DNA of 62,210 bases from Gammaproteobacteria bacterium. GTDB lineage: Bacteria; Pseudomonadota; Gammaproteobacteria; Thiohalobacterales; Thiohalobacteraceae. The stretch covers positions 1 through 62,210 of the forward strand of contig JAIOJV010000004.1 of assembly GCA_019911805.1 (NCBI GenBank), in the 5' to 3' direction. This document shows, piece after piece, positions 1 to 9,700 of this stretch. A program made the translations under genes and the position numbers. The notes below the pieces were generated by a model. That model had not been told where the DNA came from and searched no databases. It was given only the letters and a program-made list of their open reading frames with translations. The number at the start of each line of letters is the position of its first letter. Positions within the stretch are counted from its first letter, which is position 1.

Positions 1-104
1 TATCAGGGGTTTCCAGGGGATGTTCGGGAAGTACGGTTGCAACACTGGAGGCACGAAAGGCGCACGCAGGGAAAATTCTGCCACAGAAAATATGGACAAA
101 GTCC

Positions 105-239
105 TTTTGGCCACGGAATCCACGGAACGACACGGAAAAAGAATCATTGGATAAAGCCCGAAAATCAAACCGCGGCTGATGATCCTGGGTTTACCGCTTG
201 AATTTTTTCCGTGTCGTTCCGTGGATTCCGTGGCCAAAA
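105..239. repeat. Long inverted repeat 3' of recX
   Basis: Arms at 105-140 and 204-239 are perfect 36-nt reverse complements separated by 63 nt. Each arm is built from CACGGAA-type units (TTCCGTG on the other strand). The right arm ends 8 nt beyond the recX stop, so a recX transcript on the minus strand would form a very long hairpin. It may serve as a terminator or mRNA-stabilising structure, or be a REP/MITE-like dispersed repeat. No transposase is nearby. Confidence 0.8.
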
Positions 240-712
240 AAGGATTTCACTCCTCCCCCGCGCCCAGGCGCCCGAACAGGGCGTGGATGTCTGCCAGGGA
301 AAAGCCACGCTGCTGGAGGAAGCGCATCTGGCGGGCGCGCTCGCGGTAGTCCACCGGCAGATGCCCGGTGTACTTCCTGCGCCAGACGTCGTCGATCCGG
401 GGCGTGCCCGCGGCGGGCTGCGCCGCGAGGGCCGCTTCGATCAGTTCGTCCTCGATGCCGCGTTCACGCAGTTCCGCGCGGATGCGCTGCGGGCCGTAGC
501 CGCGCCCGCTGCGCACGCGCACGTAGGCCTCGACATAGCGTTCATCCGACTGCAGCCGCTGGGCGGCGAGCCGGTCGAGCAGCGTATCCACCGCCTCGGC
601 CGAATGACCGCGGGTCGTGAGCTTCTGCCGGAGTTCGGCGCGGCTATGTTCGCGCCGCGCCAGCAGGCCGACCGCCGTCCGTTCCAGGGATTGCGGATCG
701 GCAACGCCGTTC

Positions 713-1756
<1,044 letters not shown>

Positions 1757-1963
1757 TGTCCTGTATCCCCCTGCTGGATAGGTCTGTTCACGACCGGTCC
1801 GTGGTCGCGGAATGAAGTGATCGGGTCGGGCCGGGATTATCCCACGGGCCCCGCCCCGGGGACCACCGCGCCCCGCCGGCGCCGCTGGGTTGGACCCCTG
1901 AACTCAGAGAAACGAATCGAGTTGAGAGCGCCATCGGTGCCGCTCGGGGCGTGCTGCGGCAGA

Positions 1964-1983
1964 TACTGGTGTTTTATACAGTA
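1964..1983. promoter_or_regulatory. Putative LexA (SOS) box for recA
   Basis: Read on the minus strand the site is tactgtataaaacaccagta, a 20-bp near-palindrome with CTGT-N8-CCAG where the consensus is CTGT-N8-ACAG. It overlaps the thpR stop region and contains TATAAA, which could be a -10. The distance to the recA start is about 210 bp, long but compatible with an upstream SOS promoter. No closer box was seen in 1757-1960. Confidence 0.6.
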
Positions 1984-2552
1984 CTCGATGAGGCGGTGCA
2001 ACCCCCCGGCGCCGGGGCCCGGAGCGGCCAGCGGGCGAGCACGCGGTAGACGCTGCCCCCGTCCCCGGCAACCGATTCCACCAGGCAGAAGTCCGCGGCC
2101 GTCCAGACGATGGGCGGGATCTCGCGGCGTTGAGGGCCGGCAGAGGCCTTCCGCACCAGCGTGACATGGGCCTGATAGGGGCGTTGCTCGGGCGCATAGC
2201 CGCAGCCGCTCAGCCCGGTGGTGAGGCGCGCGACCAGAGCGCGCAGCGCCGCTGGCGTGACACCGGTGCCCGCCCAGACGACGCGCGGCCGCGGCCAGTA
2301 GCCGAGCCGGTCCAGGGTCAGGGTGAACGGCGCGGCCTCGACCGCGGCCGCGGCAATCTCCATACAGGCACGCTGCTCCGCCGTGACCGTGCCGACGAAG
2401 GCCAGCGTCAAGTGCAGGTTGCCGGCCGGCACGCACCGGCCGGTGCGGGGCGGCTCGTCCTCCAGCACTCCCGCCAGGGCCGCGCGCACCGCCCCGTCCG
2501 GCCACAGGGCGAAGAACAGGCGCTGCGGCGCGGCGACCTCAGCCGGCGGCAT
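1974..2552 (-). CDS. thpR: RNA 2',3'-cyclic phosphodiesterase (2H family)
   Basis: ThpR/LigT hydrolyses 2',3'-cyclic phosphodiester ends of RNA to 2'-phosphomonoesters. Both catalytic HxT motifs of the 2H superfamily are visible: HLTLAFVG near residue 47 and HVTLVRK near residue 129, after an N-terminal RLFFALWPD typical of the family. Length 192 residues is normal. The ATG start overlaps the end of pncC by 14 bp, so the two genes probably share a transcript that runs toward recA. The last 15 residues are low-complexity and unconserved-looking. Confidence 0.92.
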   Translation of the reverse strand: MPPAEVAAPQRLFFALWPDGAVRAALAGVLEDEPPRTGRCVPAGNLHLTLAFVGTVTAEQRACMEIAAAAVEAAPFTLTLDRLGYWPRPRVVWAGTGVTPAALRALVARLTTGLSGCGYAPEQRPYQAHVTLVRKASAGPQRREIPPIVWTAADFCLVESVAGDGGSVYRVLARWPLRAPAPGGCTASSSTV

Positions 2553-3048
2553 CGATCAAGCCCTGCAGGGCGTGCGCGACGGCCTGCCGGCGTACCGCCT
2601 CGCGGTCACCGGTGAACTGACGACACTCCGAGCGTACCGCCGCCGATCCACTGCCGCGGGCCCAGGCGAACCAAACCAGCCCGACCGGCTTATCGGGGGT
2701 ACCGCCGCCGGGGCCGGCGATGCCGCTGATGGCACAGCTGAACTGTGCCCGGCTGCGTACCAGCGCACCGCTCGCCATGGCCTCGACCGTCGCCGCGCTG
2801 ACTGCGCCGTGCCCGGTCAGCACCTCGGCGTCCACGCCGAGCAGGTCCTGCTTGGAGGCATTGGTATAGGTGACGAAGCCGCGCTCGAACCACTGCGAGC
2901 TGCCCGCGATGTCGGTCAGCACCTTGGCCACCCAGCCACCGGTACAGGACTCCGCGGTCGCGACCCTCTGCCCGGACGCGCGCAGGCGTTCACCCAGCAG
3001 CCGGGCGAGTCTCGTCAGGTCGTCATCACTGTAGCCCTGCCGATGCAT
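2539..3048 (-). CDS. pncC: Nicotinamide-nucleotide amidohydrolase PncC (CinA C-terminal domain)
   Basis: PncC deamidates nicotinamide mononucleotide in the pyridine-nucleotide salvage cycle. The 169-residue protein is the stand-alone CinA C-terminal domain: ATAESCTGGWVAKVLTDIAG, GFVTYTNASKQDLLGV, the GAVS segment, SGIAGPGGGTPDKPVG and VWFAWA are all family hallmarks. The open frame extends upstream to 3330, but the ATG at 3048 has a clear CCAGGAGG Shine-Dalgarno 4-9 nt ahead and begins where homologues begin. pncC next to recA is a classic gammaproteobacterial arrangement. Confidence 0.95.
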   Translation of the reverse strand: MHRQGYSDDDLTRLARLLGERLRASGQRVATAESCTGGWVAKVLTDIAGSSQWFERGFVTYTNASKQDLLGVDAEVLTGHGAVSAATVEAMASGALVRSRAQFSCAISGIAGPGGGTPDKPVGLVWFAWARGSGSAAVRSECRQFTGDREAVRRQAVAHALQGLIDAAG

Positions 3049-3281
3049 CCGTCCTCCTGGTGTGCGCGGAGCGTCTATGTCCAACGGCAGCCGCAAGATA
3101 GCGCCTTGGTAGCAGAGCCGTGCACCGGCTGCAAGGGCGCGCGGCGGCCGGGCCTGCCACCGGACGCGGCTGCGCAGAGGCGGCCGGCAGCCCTCAGTAG
3201 GATCTCCAGAGGCCTTTGGGTACACTCCTGCCCGATGTCCGCGCCCCCACCAGAAACCGCCCTGCACACGCCCATGATGCA

Positions 3282-3511
3282 CAGGTGTTTTATCATTGTT
3301 TAACAAAGATATTTTTAAGATAAACAGCATAAAAGCTACACTACAGGTTACAGTTTTTCAGCTCCTTGCTTCGTAGTGTGTTTTTTTGTTGTAACAAATT
3401 GTTTTATTTAACTTAGTTTTGATCGCCCATTGCCGATTACTCCTGTCGCGCAGGTGTTACACCATTGTTTAACTAGGATAATTTTAGGAACACAGCGAAA
3501 AAGCTACACTA
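3282..3511. repeat. Degenerate 62-bp direct repeat in AT-rich spacer
   Basis: Copy 1 (3282-3343) and copy 2 (3451-3511) share CAGGTGTT, CATTGTTTAAC, a gap-tolerant ATTTT(A) block and a common end AAAAGCTACACTA. The stretch 3049-3568 is far richer in A+T than its flanks and has no gene I can support. It probably holds the divergent promoters of pncC (leftward) and the decayed AbiE pair (rightward). The duplicated segment could be an operator array or the scar of an insertion. Confidence 0.6.
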
Positions 3512-3568
3512 TACCCGGCCAGTGACCTTGCTCCCACCGGTTCCGGCCGGTGCGGTACCCGACGAAGC

Positions 3569-3987
3569 TTGCGGCCTCCGCGAACCAGCTTTTCGCCGTC
3601 AAAGAGGTGGATCGCGCCGGCTTTATCCGTTCGTGTAACCAGCCTGGAACGCACCCTGGTGGACGTCCTGGACCGCCCTGACCTGGGCGGCGGATGGGGG
3701 AGATCTGGCGCTCGCTGGAGATGGTGGAGTTCTTCGACCTGGACGTGGTGATCAAGTACACCCTGCTGCTCGAGAATGCGACCACGGCAGCCAAGGTGGG
3801 CTTCTTCCTGGAGCAGCACAAGGAGGCCTTGATGGTGGAAGTTTCGCACCTGGAGTCCCTGCGCGCGTACCGGCCGCGCAAGCCGCACTACCTGGTGCGC
3901 GGCTACCGCGGGGGGCGGCTCGTTTCCGAGTGGAACCTGGTGGTGCCGCTGGAGGTGCTCGAGCGCTCCTGGCAGGAGGTCGTGTGA
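3569..3987 (+). pseudogene. AbiEi-family antitoxin, 5'-truncated and frameshifted
   Basis: AbiEi is the autoregulating antitoxin of type IV AbiE abortive-infection systems. Two pieces are readable. The first carries RVTSLERTLVDVLDRPDLGG, the winged-helix C-terminal signature of the family. After the G-run near 3697-3702 the frame shifts and continues as GEIWRSLEMVEFFDLD, ATTAAKVGFFLEQH, PHYLVRGYRGGRLV and EWNLVVP down to the stop at 3987. The N-terminal HTH is missing, so neither antitoxin nor repressor function is likely. The toxin fragment begins at the stop (GTGA overlap), as in intact operons. Confidence 0.8.
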
Positions 3988-4163
3988 GGATTTCGTCGAA
4001 GAGGCTGCGCCGCGAGGCTGAGGCAACAGGATTTCGCCCCGAAGTGCTCGAGAAGGTCATTCACCTGCTCAACCTGTTGGAAGCTCTCCGCAGTCATCCG
4101 TTCCTCAAGGACCGCCTGGTACCCGAGGCCGGAGTCGTGCTCTTTGGCTTATCAATTAGGTAA
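3984..4163 (+). pseudogene. AbiEii toxin N-terminal fragment
   Basis: AbiEii proteins are nucleotidyltransferase-fold toxins paired with AbiEi. The GTG start overlaps the AbiEi stop and has AGGAGG just upstream. Residues VRISSKRLRREAEATGFRPE, then VLEKVIHLLNLLEALRSHPF and LKDRLV match the family N-terminus. The expected GGTALN catalytic motif is not present: the frame runs into unrelated sequence and stops at 4163, inside the left arm region of a hairpin. At most 60 residues remain of a roughly 300-residue protein, so it cannot be active. Confidence 0.78.
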
Positions 4164-4204
4164 CAAGCCTTGGCGTAGGCGTAATAGTGGCCTAATTGAT
4201 AAGC
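4147..4204. repeat. Perfect 14-bp inverted repeat at AbiE truncation point
   Basis: Arms gcttatcaattagg (4147-4160) and cctaattgataagc (4191-4204) are exact reverse complements around a 30-nt loop that itself contains GCCT/AGGC pairing. The hairpin sits exactly where the AbiEii homology ends and about 100 bp beyond the EamA gene stop. It could be a terminator for the leftward metal operon or one end of a vanished insertion. The remaining 4205-4305 holds nothing I can identify. Confidence 0.7.
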
Positions 4205-4305
4205 AAATCGGCTCCTCGTCGAGCTGGTTATTGGCGAACAATACCCCTGAGCCGGCTTTTGGTGTTGCTAACCTGGATGTTCCTCTGGAGCAGCGTTCTT
4301 TGCTG

Positions 4306-5364
4306 TCAGTGCCGATGTCGGTGATGAAGGTCCGGATAATGTGGGTGGGAATGCACCAGCGGCGTATGCTCATGAGGATGGGTGTGTGGCTCGGTACCGT
4401 CGTAGGCTTCGTCGTGCTCATGTTGATGATGTTCATCGTGGCGATGGGCATGGCTGTGGACCAGCCGTTCGTGGCGGTGAAGATGATCATGGCGCTCTGT
4501 GATATGCAACCATACCCCAATCGCCATCAACGACGCCGCCACCCAGAACATGCTGCCGGGACGCTCAGATAGGATGACCAGTGCCGTGGCCGCGCCAAAG
4601 AAGGGGGCGACCGAGAAATAAGCCCCGGTCCGCGCTGTCCCTAGGTTGCGCAGCGCCCAGACGAACAGGCTCAGACTCACTCCATACCCCAGGAAGCCGA
4701 CGCCGAGCGCTGCGAGCAATACCGGCGGTGGGGCGGGTTCCCAGCCCGTGGTCGCAGCCAGCCCGAGGTTGATGCAACCCGCCACCAGTCCCTTGATGCC
4801 GGCAACCTGGAGTGGGTCACTGCCTGAGACGCGCTGCGTAAGATTGTTGTCCACGGCCCAGCCCAGACAGGCCGCCATCACGGCCAAGGCACCAAGAGGT
4901 AAACCACCTAGGGATGCGCCTTCCCAGGACAGCAGGACTCCAGCCGCTACGATCAGAGAAAAACCGGTAGCGATACGCCGGTCCACATTCTCATGGAACA
5001 CGAACCATGCGAGCAGCGCGGTGAACACCCCCTCGAAATTGAGCAGGAGCGAGGCGGCAGACCCCGTGGTCCGCTCAAGTCCGAGCATCAACAAAACGGG
5101 TGCAATGACACCGCCCGCGAGAATCGCCCCGGCCATCCAGCCCCAGTCGGTGCGTGCCAGGGGAGCCTCCCTGTATTCGACGTCGGCACGGGTTCGTTGC
5201 CGCAGCCACCGCCAGCCCAGCAAGCCGACACCCGACCCGAAATACAGCAGCCCCGCCAGTGCCAGCGGTGATACCTCGGCGAGCAGAACCTTGGCGAGGG
5301 GTGTACTGATCCCAAAGAGCACTGCGGAAAACAAAGCCGCTACGATACCCCTATTCATTTCCAT
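4306..5364 (-). CDS. EamA/DMT-family transporter with His-rich C-terminal tail
   Basis: A drug/metabolite-transporter superfamily permease of the inner membrane. Two EamA halves (about residues 5-150 and 160-290) contain roughly ten hydrophobic segments, for example GIVAALFSAVLFGIS at the N-terminus. After the last segment (about 292) there is a cytoplasmic or periplasmic tail of about 60 residues with more than 20 histidines, such as HDHLHRHERLVHSHAHRHDE. Such tails are common in Ni/Co/Zn transporters, and the gene ends a heavy-metal efflux operon, so metal export is inferred. The substrate cannot be read from sequence. Confidence 0.85.
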   Translation of the reverse strand: MEMNRGIVAALFSAVLFGISTPLAKVLLAEVSPLALAGLLYFGSGVGLLGWRWLRQRTRADVEYREAPLARTDWGWMAGAILAGGVIAPVLLMLGLERTTGSAASLLLNFEGVFTALLAWFVFHENVDRRIATGFSLIVAAGVLLSWEGASLGGLPLGALAVMAACLGWAVDNNLTQRVSGSDPLQVAGIKGLVAGCINLGLAATTGWEPAPPPVLLAALGVGFLGYGVSLSLFVWALRNLGTARTGAYFSVAPFFGAATALVILSERPGSMFWVAASLMAIGVWLHITERHDHLHRHERLVHSHAHRHDEHHQHEHDEAYDGTEPHTHPHEHTPLVHSHPHYPDLHHRHRH

Positions 5365-5421
5365 ACTTGTTGGTCCACTAAACCACTCGGCCCTGTTCCC
5401 CGCGCCATCATTTGCAAGGCA

Positions 5422-5808
5422 TCAGGTATACCTCGGTCCGAACATGATGATTGCCATCCCCAACAGGCAGACTGCGACACCTACTACATCGGTGACTGTA
5501 GGAGGCACGGAATCGACAACCCAGAGCCAGAGCAACGCAATACTGACATAGACTCCACCGTAAGCGGCATACACGCGGCCGGCTGCTTGTGGATGGAGCG
5601 TTAATAGCCATGCAAACAACGCCAGGCTAAATGCGGCCGGTAGCAGTATCCAGGCATTGTACCCCTGCCGTAGCCAAAGATACGGCAAATAGCAACCGAC
5701 TATCTCAGCAATCGCGGTAATTGCAAATAACCCAAATATTTTGAACAATTCCAAGCGCAGATCTCCGGATGCCAAAACTGTATCGATGAGCGCGACAACA
5801 TCATCCAT
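5422..5808 (-). CDS. ynfA: YnfA/UPF0060-family small membrane protein
   Basis: A 128-residue inner-membrane protein with four hydrophobic segments. Family marks are [20 protein letters not shown] (about 29-48), [20 protein letters not shown] and [20 protein letters not shown] at the C-terminus. UPF0060/YnfA proteins are related to small multidrug-resistance transporters. The gene starts 3 nt after the lipoprotein stop and so is probably co-translated with the efflux operon. A role in metal or cation export is inferred from position only. The N-terminus is about 20 residues longer than E. coli YnfA. Confidence 0.9.
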   Translation of the reverse strand: MDDVVALIDTVLASGDLRLELFKIFGLFAITAIAEIVGCYLPYLWLRQGYNAWILLPAAFSLALFAWLLTLHPQAAGRVYAAYGGVYVSIALLWLWVVDSVPPTVTDVVGVAVCLLGMAIIMFGPRYT

Positions 5809-5811
5809 GCA

Positions 5812-6270
5812 TCACTTCGCTGTATTTACGTCCCTCCACGGAGATTTCGCCGCATCGGACTCATCTGACCAGGAATCGTGGTGAATGACACGAACCGTCC
5901 TTATGTCCGACGGCACAGCAGGAATCTCGATATGGAACTTCGCGATACGGGATTTAACGCTCATGCGCCTATAACCAATCGTCGCCTCTTTGAATGCCGC
6001 ACCGTCCGAGGCGATCAGTTCAATATGTAAATGTCCGGGTATGGGCCCGCGGCTCGGGAATCGGCGTTGCAGTTCTCCCCGTAACACCATTGCCGTTCCC
6101 GAAGTCTTCAGGTAGGCGCGGGTGATGTGTGCACTACCCGAATCAACACGCTCGATTGCCACATCCTCTTCTTTCACAAGACTCGTGTTCCTCGCGCATC
6201 CAGAAAGAACTACAATCCAGGCCAGACTCCCAGTCACGACGAGGGATCGAATCATTGGATTAAGGTTCAT
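5812..6270 (-). CDS. Metal-operon lipoprotein, local family copy 1
   Basis: A lipoprotein of about 152 residues. The ATG at 6270 has GGAGCAAC 5-12 nt upstream and begins a signal peptide with lipobox VVLSGC; a start 33 nt further up has no such site. The mature part contains RGELQRRFPSRGPIPGH, YRRMSVKSRIAKFHIEI and RTVRVIHH, which recur in the proteins at 21460-21936 and 19685-20146. I do not recognise a named family. All three copies sit beside RND efflux and P-II-type genes, suggesting a periplasmic accessory role in metal efflux. Confidence 0.85.
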   Translation of the reverse strand: MNLNPMIRSLVVTGSLAWIVVLSGCARNTSLVKEEDVAIERVDSGSAHITRAYLKTSGTAMVLRGELQRRFPSRGPIPGHLHIELIASDGAAFKEATIGYRRMSVKSRIAKFHIEIPAVPSDIRTVRVIHHDSWSDESDAAKSPWRDVNTAK

Positions 6271-6299
6271 ACACGTTGCTCCATTTTCGGTTATCTCAG

Positions 6300-6608
6300 T
6301 CACAGGCGCCCTTCTTCTTCCACTGGCGTCACCCAGTAGACACCATGACCCGTCACGTTGTTTTCCGCCAGACGAAGCGCCTCCAGTACGACACCCACAT
6401 CCGCGTCATCAAGCAGGATATCCACCCGCACTCGCGGCGTGTAGCCGACCACTTTGTCCCGCGCGGACAGAAACGGATCGCTTTCCACCTGCGCACCATG
6501 CCCTTCCACATGGCAAAAGGTAAAGCCCGATACCTGTCTCAGATTCCGTAGCTGGTCGGCCAGTTCCTGCTGGGTATTGGCGTGAACGATGAGCGTCAGA
6601 AGCTTCAT
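6300..6608 (-). CDS. DUF3240 / P-II-like protein of RND efflux operon
   Basis: A 102-residue soluble ferredoxin-like protein resembling DUF3240 members, which are often encoded next to CusA/CzcA genes. Features are the MKLLTLIVHANTQQELADQL opening, GFTFCHVEGHGAQ, a variable central loop and RVRVDILLDDAD. The ATG overlaps the stop of the RND gene (ATGA), so its synthesis is coupled to the pump. A regulatory or metal-sensing role is inferred by analogy with P-II proteins; it lacks the uridylylation loop of GlnB. Confidence 0.82.
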   Translation of the reverse strand: MKLLTLIVHANTQQELADQLRNLRQVSGFTFCHVEGHGAQVESDPFLSARDKVVGYTPRVRVDILLDDADVGVVLEALRLAENNVTGHGVYWVTPVEEEGRL

Positions 6609-9600
6609 ACTTGTGTCTCCATTGCAGGTTGCGCCAGGCGTCGTTCAGCCCGGCCTTCCATCCAGGCATACAGGGTGGGTAGCAACACCAGGGTGAGCAG
6701 GGTCGACGTAAACAGTCCGCCGATCACCACCACCGCCAATGGCCGCTGCAGTTCGGAGCCCGGGCCGGTCGCCGCCAACAGCGGTACCAGACCCAAACTA
6801 GCGATCAACGCGGTCATGAGCACCGGGCGCAACCTGCGTTCGGCACCTTCCTGCACCGCCTGGAGCAGCGTTCGACCGGCTTCACGCAGTTGGTTGAAGT
6901 AGGTCACCATCACCACACCGTTGAGCACCGCCACACCAAACAGGGTGATGAAGCCCACGGATGCCGGTACCGACAGATACAGACCGGACAGGTACAGGCT
7001 GATCACGCCGCCGATCATGGCGAAGGGGATGTTGAGTATGATCAGGCCCGCCTGACGCAGGGAACGAAAGGTAGTAAACAGCATGACGAAGATCAGAGCG
7101 ACGGCGACCGGCACCACCAGCGCCAGGCGGGCGCCGGCGCGCTGCTGGTTCTCGAACTGGCCACCATAGGTGACGTAATAACCCGGTGGCAGTTGCAGCT
7201 CGCGTTCCAATGCGGCGCGTACGTCGTCGACGAACCCCACCACATCGCGGCCTTCGACGTTGGCCTGCACCACCACCTGGCGCTTGGCCGATTCGCGGGT
7301 GATCGCCACCGGCCCATCCACTTCACGCAGCCTGGCCAGGCTGCTCAAGAGGATCTTTTCGCCCGTCGGTGTTTCCACCTTTAGCGCACCGAGATCTGCC
7401 GGGGACGTACGCGCGTTTTCCGGATAGCGCAACAGCACACCTACCCGGTAGTTGCCCTGGATCACCTCGGTGACCACACGACCACCGACCGCAATCTCTA
7501 CCAGCCGATTGATGTCCTCGACATTGATCCCGAAGCGAGCGATGGCCTGGGGATCGATCTCGACCTGCAGATAGGTCTGACCGGACAGTGGGGCGCGAAA
7601 CACATCGACGGCACCGGGAACGTTGTTGACCAGCGTTTCGATCTGCCTGGACTTTTCCTCCAGCACCTGAAGATCGTCGCCATACAACTTGATGGCCATC
7701 GCGGCACGCACGCCGGTCAGCATCTCCGAGACCCGCATGTCGATGGGCTGGGTGAAGGCGTAGTCGATGCCCACGAAACCATCGAGCTTCTGGCGCAGAT
7801 GTTCCTGGAATTCATCCAGGCCCACCGTCCACTGGTCGCGCGGTTTGGTAATGAGGAAGTTGTCGGTCTGGTACAGGCCCATGGGATCCATGCGCAGTTC
7901 GTCGGCACCGGTGCGCGACACCACGCCGATGACCTCGGGCAGTTCCATCATGGCCTTCTGATAGGGCTCATCGAGCGCCAGCGAGCGCTCCAGTGAAATA
8001 CTGGGCAGCTTTTCGATGATGACCACGGTGGTGCCTTCGTCCATGACCGGCATGAACTCCTTGCCAATCAGAGGAAACAGCAGCGCGGTGCCCAAGAGCA
8101 GTGCCAAGGCCCCGCTCACGGCCGTCTTGCGGTTATGCAGCGCCCAGCGCATGACCGGCACATAGCCGTGCTTCAACACCTTCAACACCCGACTATCTTC
8201 CTCGGCGCCGCCCCGCATCAACAGGCTGGCGAACACCGGAATGACCGTCAGCGACAGGAGCAACGAGCCGATGAGCGCGAAGGCAATGGTCACCGCCAGC
8301 GGCGTGAACATCTTGCCCTCCAGCCCGGACAGGCTGAACAGGGGCAGAAACACCACGATAATGATCAGCACGGCGGAGATCACCGGTGTCGCCACCTCCA
8401 GCGCCGCGCGGTAGACCAGGTGCAGACGATCGACCCCCCTGGGCGCATGGCTGAGTTGCGTATGGATGTTCTCGACCACCACCACCGCGGCATCCACCAG
8501 GATGCCGATGGCGATCGCCAGCCCGCCGAGCGACATGAGATTGGCGCTGACGCCGAACAGGCGCATCATAACGAAGGTGAACAGCACCGACAGCGGCAGG
8601 ATCAGCGCGACGGTCAAAGCGGCGCGCAGGTTGCCGAGCATGACGATCAACACCAGCAACACCAGAACCACGGCTTCGCCCAGCGCTTTTTCCACGGTCC
8701 ATACGGCCTGGGTCACCAGCTCGGTGCGGTCATAGAAAGGCACAATGCGAACACCTTCGGGCAACGCCGTCTTCAGTGCCTCCAGTTCACGTTTCACACC
8801 ATCGACGGTGGTGCGGCTGTTGGCACCCTTGCGCAGCAGCGCCAGGCCGGTCACCACCTCGCCTTCGCCATCGGCGGTGACTGCGCCGTAGCGGGTCAGG
8901 GAGTTGATGCGGACCTTGGCCATGTCACCGATGTGCAGCGGAATCCCATTACGCGTGGCGACCGTGATACTCCGAATGTCCTCCTGATTCTGAAGTTGTC
9001 CCACGGTGCGCACCAGCAGCACTTCGTCGTTACGGTTGATACGATCCCCGCCGGCGTTGCGGTTGTTGTTCTCCAGTGCGGTTTCCAGATCATTGATCGA
9101 CAGGCCGTGGGCCAACAACGCCTCGGGATCGGCCACGACTTCGAACACCTTGACCTCGCCACCCAGTGAATTGACATCCGCCACCCCCTCTACCGTGCGC
9201 AGGCGCGGGCGGATGACCCAGTCCTGGATACGGCGCAGCTCCCGGTTGTCGTAGCCTTTACCCTCGATCCGGTACATATACCCTTCGCCCAGCGGCGTGG
9301 TGATGGGGCCCAGCCCGCCCTCCACACCGGCGGGCAGCTCACCCCAGACCTGGTTGAGGCGTTCGGCCACCTGCTGGCGCGCCCAGTAGATGTCGGTGCC
9401 ATCTTCGAAGTCGATGATGATGGAACTCAGGGCATACTTGGTGGTGGAGCGCAACACGGTCTGGCGTGGCAGGCCCTGCATCTCCGCTTCGATGGGAAAA
9501 GTGATACGGCTTTCCACCTCGGTGGGCGAGAGGCCCGGCGCCTTGACGATCACCTGCACCTGGGGCGAGGCAATATCGGGGAAGGCATCGATGGGCAGGG

Positions 9601-9697
9601 TGCGGAACGCCCATATCCCAGCGGCGGTCAGTGCAACGGCCAGCAGCAGGATCATCAGCCGCTGGACCAGGGAGAATCGAATCAGCGCGGCAATCAT
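6605..9697 (-). CDS. HME-RND heavy-metal efflux pump, CusA/CzcA family
   Basis: The inner-membrane proton-driven pump of a tripartite metal exporter. The 1030 residues show the RND pattern: N-terminal TM1 followed by TLPIDAFPDIASPQVQV, porter domains, a central TM block with ANLMSLGGLAIAIGILVDAA (TM4 region with proton-relay Asp), VVFLPLFSLSGLEGKMFTPL, and a C-terminal half ending in METQV. The VDAAVVVVEN TM4 motif resembles monovalent-metal HME pumps more than the VDGAVVM of the second copy here, but metal specificity is not certain. Encoded 3 nt after the adaptor gene; the stop overlaps the DUF3240 start. Confidence 0.93.
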   Translation of the reverse strand: MIAALIRFSLVQRLMILLLAVALTAAGIWAFRTLPIDAFPDIASPQVQVIVKAPGLSPTEVESRITFPIEAEMQGLPRQTVLRSTTKYALSSIIIDFEDGTDIYWARQQVAERLNQVWGELPAGVEGGLGPITTPLGEGYMYRIEGKGYDNRELRRIQDWVIRPRLRTVEGVADVNSLGGEVKVFEVVADPEALLAHGLSINDLETALENNNRNAGGDRINRNDEVLLVRTVGQLQNQEDIRSITVATRNGIPLHIGDMAKVRINSLTRYGAVTADGEGEVVTGLALLRKGANSRTTVDGVKRELEALKTALPEGVRIVPFYDRTELVTQAVWTVEKALGEAVVLVLLVLIVMLGNLRAALTVALILPLSVLFTFVMMRLFGVSANLMSLGGLAIAIGILVDAAVVVVENIHTQLSHAPRGVDRLHLVYRAALEVATPVISAVLIIIVVFLPLFSLSGLEGKMFTPLAVTIAFALIGSLLLSLTVIPVFASLLMRGGAEEDSRVLKVLKHGYVPVMRWALHNRKTAVSGALALLLGTALLFPLIGKEFMPVMDEGTTVVIIEKLPSISLERSLALDEPYQKAMMELPEVIGVVSRTGADELRMDPMGLYQTDNFLITKPRDQWTVGLDEFQEHLRQKLDGFVGIDYAFTQPIDMRVSEMLTGVRAAMAIKLYGDDLQVLEEKSRQIETLVNNVPGAVDVFRAPLSGQTYLQVEIDPQAIARFGINVEDINRLVEIAVGGRVVTEVIQGNYRVGVLLRYPENARTSPADLGALKVETPTGEKILLSSLARLREVDGPVAITRESAKRQVVVQANVEGRDVVGFVDDVRAALERELQLPPGYYVTYGGQFENQQRAGARLALVVPVAVALIFVMLFTTFRSLRQAGLIILNIPFAMIGGVISLYLSGLYLSVPASVGFITLFGVAVLNGVVMVTYFNQLREAGRTLLQAVQEGAERRLRPVLMTALIASLGLVPLLAATGPGSELQRPLAVVVIGGLFTSTLLTLVLLPTLYAWMEGRAERRLAQPAMETQV

Positions 9698-9700
9698 GAC

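Noticed and set aside
2130-3303. Plus-strand frames opposite thpR and pncC
   Set aside because: Shadows of two well-recognised minus-strand enzymes.
3484-4026. Minus-strand 180-codon frame across the AbiEi remnant
   Set aside because: The plus-strand readings give recognisable AbiEi and AbiEii segments; the minus-strand product has no family features.
4147-4204. Hairpin considered as an attC site because it is about 58 bp
   Set aside because: The arms are perfect and lack the RYYYAAC/GTTRRRY core boxes and the paired L-type boxes.
8135-9169. Long plus-strand frame (344 codons) opposite the RND pump gene
   Set aside because: It is antisense to a clearly conserved pump gene, has Gln/His-rich low-complexity composition typical of GC-rich shadows and no ribosome site.
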